Assembly (NCBI RefSeq): GCF_900101815.1
Contig: NZ_FNAO01000005.1
Location: 124,001-188,000, forward strand
Source: Pricia antarctica
GTDB taxonomy: Bacteria > Bacteroidota > Bacteroidia > Flavobacteriales > Flavobacteriaceae
Length of the DNA stretch: 64,000 nt
Direction of reading: 5' to 3'
Shown here: positions 61,374 through 64,000 of the stretch, piece after piece
Position numbering within the stretch: position 1 is the first letter of the stretch
Layout of the letters: each line of letters opens with the position of its first letter
The notes under the pieces: model-generated
Database searches by the model: none
Told to the model about the DNA's origin: nothing
What the model saw: only the letters and a program-made list of their open reading frames with translations
Position numbers and translations under genes: made by a program

Positions 61374-61763
61374 ATGGAAAAAAAAGAACTCAAAAACAGG
61401 GACGACGTACAGCTTTTGGTAGACACATTCTACGGAAAAGTCCGTAAGGATAAAGTCCTTGGTCCCATTTTCAACACAATTATAACCGATTGGGAAAGCC
61501 ACCTGACGTTATTGACTGATTTCTGGGAAACCCAACTTTTCCTCAAACGCAAGTATTACGGAAACCCGGTTACCGCCCATCAAGCAGTAGATGACAAAAT
61601 GAATCACACAATCACGTCAGAACATTTCGGCCTATGGCTTAATTTGTGGTTCGCGACCATCGATGAGATCTTCGAAGGGGAAACAGCCTGGATCGCCAAG
61701 AACCGGGCGCAGAAAATGTCGACCATGTTGTTTATGCAGATCTTTCAGCATCGATCACAGTGA
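61374..61763 (+). CDS. Group III truncated haemoglobin
   Basis: 129 residues with the 2-on-2 globin pattern: FYGKVRKDKVLGPIFN at helices B/C-E, then SHLTLLTDFWETQLFLKRKY, and AHQAVDDKMNHTITSEHFGL with the proximal His region. The Trp-rich end (LWLNLWFATIDEIFEGE) is typical of group III. It binds O2 or NO; being cotranscribed with the cbb3 cluster suggests oxygen supply or NO protection. Confidence 0.93.
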   Translation: MEKKELKNRDDVQLLVDTFYGKVRKDKVLGPIFNTIITDWESHLTLLTDFWETQLFLKRKYYGNPVTAHQAVDDKMNHTITSEHFGLWLNLWFATIDEIFEGETAWIAKNRAQKMSTMLFMQIFQHRSQ

Positions 61764-61878
61764 AAATTACTTCGGAAAGGACCTTCGGATAATCGTAGTT
61801 CCTTAAAAAAAACTACCGCTTGGTTACCGTGGATCTTATTGAATGATTTTATGCGACCAACCTATCTAAATGGTATCA

Positions 61879-62343
61879 TTATAAACGCTCCTCAATTTCG
61901 ATTTCGGCTATCTTTTTCATGATTTCCGTAGTTTCACCACTGTTTTTTTTAACGCTGGGGGATGCCGACAGATGCAGTTGCCGCAGCTGTGCACCAAGAC
62001 GTGCCAATTTCCAAAACACAACTCGTTTGTGGGGACAATGGAATTCAACAGCATCAATCTTTGACAAATCCTTGTATTTCCCGAGAAAGCGCGGTGAATG
62101 CAATACCGCATACCTAAAATTTAACAGGTGTTTGGCATTAAAGGTATCCCTATAATCGTCGCGGACTTCGGGACTGTGCGCCATGCATACATTGCCAGCT
62201 TCCTCTTTTTCGGATAAAAACGTCATTCTTAATTTTTCTTCGATTTTTCCAATGGCTTCCTTATCCAAGTCAGGGATGCTTCCCAAGACATCCAAAAAAA
62301 TAGGTCCTTCGGTAGAATCCCTGCTTTTTTTATGTAACGACAT
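61879..62343 (-). pseudogene. Orphan C-terminal domain of a type ISP restriction-modification enzyme
   Basis: 154 codons with an ATG. The stretch RDTFNAKHLLNFRYAVLHSP followed by RFLGKYKDLSKIDAVEFHCP and VVFWKLARLGAQLRQLHL closely follows the C-terminal target-recognition end of type ISP enzymes (YAVLHSP, then EFLKIDFPRVPYP, then FWxLxELGAELRxLHL). The helicase-nuclease and methylase domains are missing. The proline-rich PRVPYP stretch is degraded. It is either a remnant or a domain reused alone; the sequence favours a remnant. Confidence 0.6.
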
Positions 62344-62372
62344 TGTGGTTTTGATTTGACATTAGAGCCTAT

Positions 62373-63251
62373 TTAATCTTCCAAATACCCGAACTTCCCT
62401 GTATTGAATTCATTGAAGGCTTCGGCCAGCTCTTCCCTGGTGTTCATCACAAAAGGACCTTGCGCCGCAATGGGTTCGTCGATTGGTTCTCCGCTTAAAA
62501 CCAATACTACCGCATTGTCCGTCGCTTCGACTTCAAAGCTTTCTCCATCATTTGCCATCAATGCTAAATGGTCGGTGGGCACTTCTTCTTTTCCGTTGAC
62601 CCAAATATGCCCTTCCAGAACAAGAAGCGCCGTATTATAATTGGCAGGAAACCGGAAATCGGCTTTTCCGCCCTTGTTCAACTTGGCATTGAACATATGT
62701 AAGGGCGTAAAAGTTGAAGCAGAGCCATTCGTACCTTTATATTCGCCGGCAATGACTTCGATGTTCCCTGCCCCGTTCTGTAGTTCGTAACGGTTGACAT
62801 CCGCATATTTTATGGCTTGGTATTTAGGGTTACTTTGTTTGTCTTTTGCAGGAAGGTTGACCCATAACTGAACCATTTGAAACTCGCCGCCCTTTTTGCT
62901 CCATTCCGCTTCGTGATATTCCTTGTGCAGCACCCCTTTTGCAGCGGTCATCCATTGTACGTCGCCTTCGGATATTACGCCGCCGCCGCCGCTACTATCG
63001 TGATGGGCGACCTTGCCTTTATAGGCTATCGTTACGGTTTCAAAACCTTTATGGGGATGAACTCCCACCCCTTTCGGTGTATCGGAAGGCGGAAATGTGT
63101 AGGTTGAATTGTAGTCCAATAGTATAAAAGGACTCATTCGTTGCATATCCAGCCGAAATCCGCTGGGAATGAAATTATGTACCCGAAACCCGTCGCCGAC
63201 AAAATGCGGTGCCCTTGGGCTTGCTACCAGTTCTACAGTTTTTGTTTTCAT
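62373..63251 (-). CDS. Pirin-family protein
   Basis: 292 residues with two cupin domains. The N-terminal one has the metal-site motif GVGVHPHKGFETVTIAYKG and GGGGVISEGDVQWMTAAKGV, and the C-terminal one ends AQGPFVMNTREELAEAFNEF. Metal-binding His are conserved. Pirins act as quercetinase-like dioxygenases or redox sensors; the role here is unknown. It lies 69 bp after the Crp-like gene on the same strand. Confidence 0.93.
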   Translation of the reverse strand: MKTKTVELVASPRAPHFVGDGFRVHNFIPSGFRLDMQRMSPFILLDYNSTYTFPPSDTPKGVGVHPHKGFETVTIAYKGKVAHHDSSGGGGVISEGDVQWMTAAKGVLHKEYHEAEWSKKGGEFQMVQLWVNLPAKDKQSNPKYQAIKYADVNRYELQNGAGNIEVIAGEYKGTNGSASTFTPLHMFNAKLNKGGKADFRFPANYNTALLVLEGHIWVNGKEEVPTDHLALMANDGESFEVEATDNAVVLVLSGEPIDEPIAAQGPFVMNTREELAEAFNEFNTGKFGYLED

Positions 63252-63320
63252 GATTTTTTATTATTGATAGGAACAAATCTATGACGAAAAAAAAGTATCC
63301 GCATTGATGTATGGTAAGAA

Positions 63321-63911
63321 CTACGGCTTAAAATTCTTTTGTGCCAATTCCCGGCGGACACGACTTAAACTTTCCGGGGTGATGCCCAAATAGGATGCGA
63401 CCATCCATTGGGGCACGCGGAGCATCACATCGGGATAAAGTTTGATAAACTCGAGATACCGCCGTTCCGCCGTTGCCCCCAACAAAAGTGCAATCCTTCT
63501 ATTCAGGTGACGCACATGGTTGTGCAACAGCCTATCGTTCTTTTTTCTGAAATCGGGACTTAAACCGGAAACCGTATCGATAAAAGCGTTGTCTATCGAT
63601 ATTACCGTGGATTCTTCAATGGCATCGATGCAATAATGGGAAGGTTCGTTGAAGTATACACTTCCCCTGTCGCTTACCAACCCATTTTCCGAGGCGAACT
63701 GTAGTATGTTCTCTTTGCCGTCCTCGTTTAGCCCGTATAGGCGGAGCAAACCTTTTTCAACAAAAAATGTCAGGGTGGAAACTTCGCCTTCCCTCAAAAG
63801 GAAATCGCCCTTATAGACTTGTTTTGATTTTATAAAGGGCGTCAATTGTGCGACCTGCACATCGGTCATGCCCCAATTATCCCTGAGGTATTTGTTAAAA
63901 TTCTCGTGCAT
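63321..63911 (-). CDS. Crp/Fnr-family transcriptional regulator without FNR cysteines
   Basis: 196 residues: cyclic-nucleotide-binding fold (about 20-115) and a C-terminal helix-turn-helix (VPQWMVASYLGITPESLSRV). There is one Cys, in the sensor domain, so no Fe-S cluster is expected. The layout resembles the short Bacteroidota Crp-like regulators. It leads a likely operon with pirin, which may be its target. Confidence 0.88.
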   Translation of the reverse strand: MHENFNKYLRDNWGMTDVQVAQLTPFIKSKQVYKGDFLLREGEVSTLTFFVEKGLLRLYGLNEDGKENILQFASENGLVSDRGSVYFNEPSHYCIDAIEESTVISIDNAFIDTVSGLSPDFRKKNDRLLHNHVRHLNRRIALLLGATAERRYLEFIKLYPDVMLRVPQWMVASYLGITPESLSRVRRELAQKNFKP

Positions 63912-63954
63912 ATTTTCAATTCCCGTATTTTAAAAATGCGTTTTTCTCAGTGGA

Positions 63955-63966
63955 TGACCTACATTA
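63955..63966. promoter_or_regulatory. Degenerate FNR-type box at the window end
   Basis: TGACCTACATTA differs at one position from the box TGACCTACATCA seen before hsp20 and the sigma-like gene. A -7 element at the 29.5-bp distance is not seen on the minus strand and is poor on the plus strand (TATGCGCG). The gene it might serve lies beyond 64000. Confidence 0.35.
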
Positions 63967-64000
63967 AACTTTCGAAAGAGCACTCCCTTTATGCGCGGCA

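Overview
The window looks like chromosome of a marine-type Flavobacteriaceae bacterium (Bacteroidota; Maribacter/Zobellia/Arenibacter-like by gene content). The evidence is the fused CcoNO cbb3 oxidase, the TAnnTTTG-type promoter elements, the split YbhF-like exporter, AraC regulators with domains found in flavobacteria, and moderate-to-low GC. I see no rRNA, tRNA, CRISPR array, intact insertion sequence or prophage.

Layout. 1-4125 (minus): a heavy-metal CusA/CzcA-type RND pump, cut by the window edge, preceded by its sensor kinase and response regulator. 4135-14083 (minus): a decayed outer-membrane protein gene, then a long operon running TetR - TolC - HlyD - lipoprotein - OsmC - two ABC ATPases - two ABC-2 permeases - LOG protein - small membrane protein. 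14121-22380: a stress block with an AhpD-like protein, two related 'FWKDE' coiled-coil proteins, a P-type ATPase, exonuclease III, a sigma-like factor, a broken patatin and Hsp20. 22817-23757: remnants of pectin-degradation genes (GH105 and GH28). 23985-33144: a two-component pair, a DUF4242/AraC fusion, an FAD oxidase plus cupin, small membrane proteins, an AraC regulator and a NeuD-like acyltransferase. 33499-42293: acyl-CoA dehydrogenase, fatty acid hydroxylase, pta-ackA, SMR transporter, YtxH protein, SLC13 permease. 42488-49509: lipoprotein, APC permease, DUF3891, a Gfo/Idh/MocA protein, transaldolase, small genes and a DUF892 remnant. 49662-61763: UspA, an FNR-like regulator and the full cbb3 oxidase cluster (ccoI, S, NO, Q, P, G, H, a TauE/SafE protein, a membrane protein and a truncated haemoglobin). 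61879-63911: an orphan type ISP restriction-enzyme tail, pirin and a second Crp-like regulator.

How it fits together. The most interesting signal is regulatory. A TGAY-N4-RTCA palindrome (FNR/CRP type) occurs upstream of the AhpD-like gene, the sigma-like gene, hsp20, uspA, ccoI (facing the FNR-like gene) and ccoS. Each time its centre lies exactly 29.5 bp from the first base of a TAnnTTTG-like -7 element. That matches a class II activator at about -41.5. It joins the respiratory cluster and the stress genes into one likely low-oxygen/redox regulon. Two paralogous uncharacterised FWKDE proteins each occupy the second position of an operon behind such a box. Separately, an identical 22-bp box with 11-bp internal periodicity lies at the same distance from the promoters of the RND pump and of its own two-component system.

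Several loci are decaying: an outer-membrane protein, a PLP lyase tail, patatin, GH28, GH105, DUF892 and a restriction-enzyme tail.
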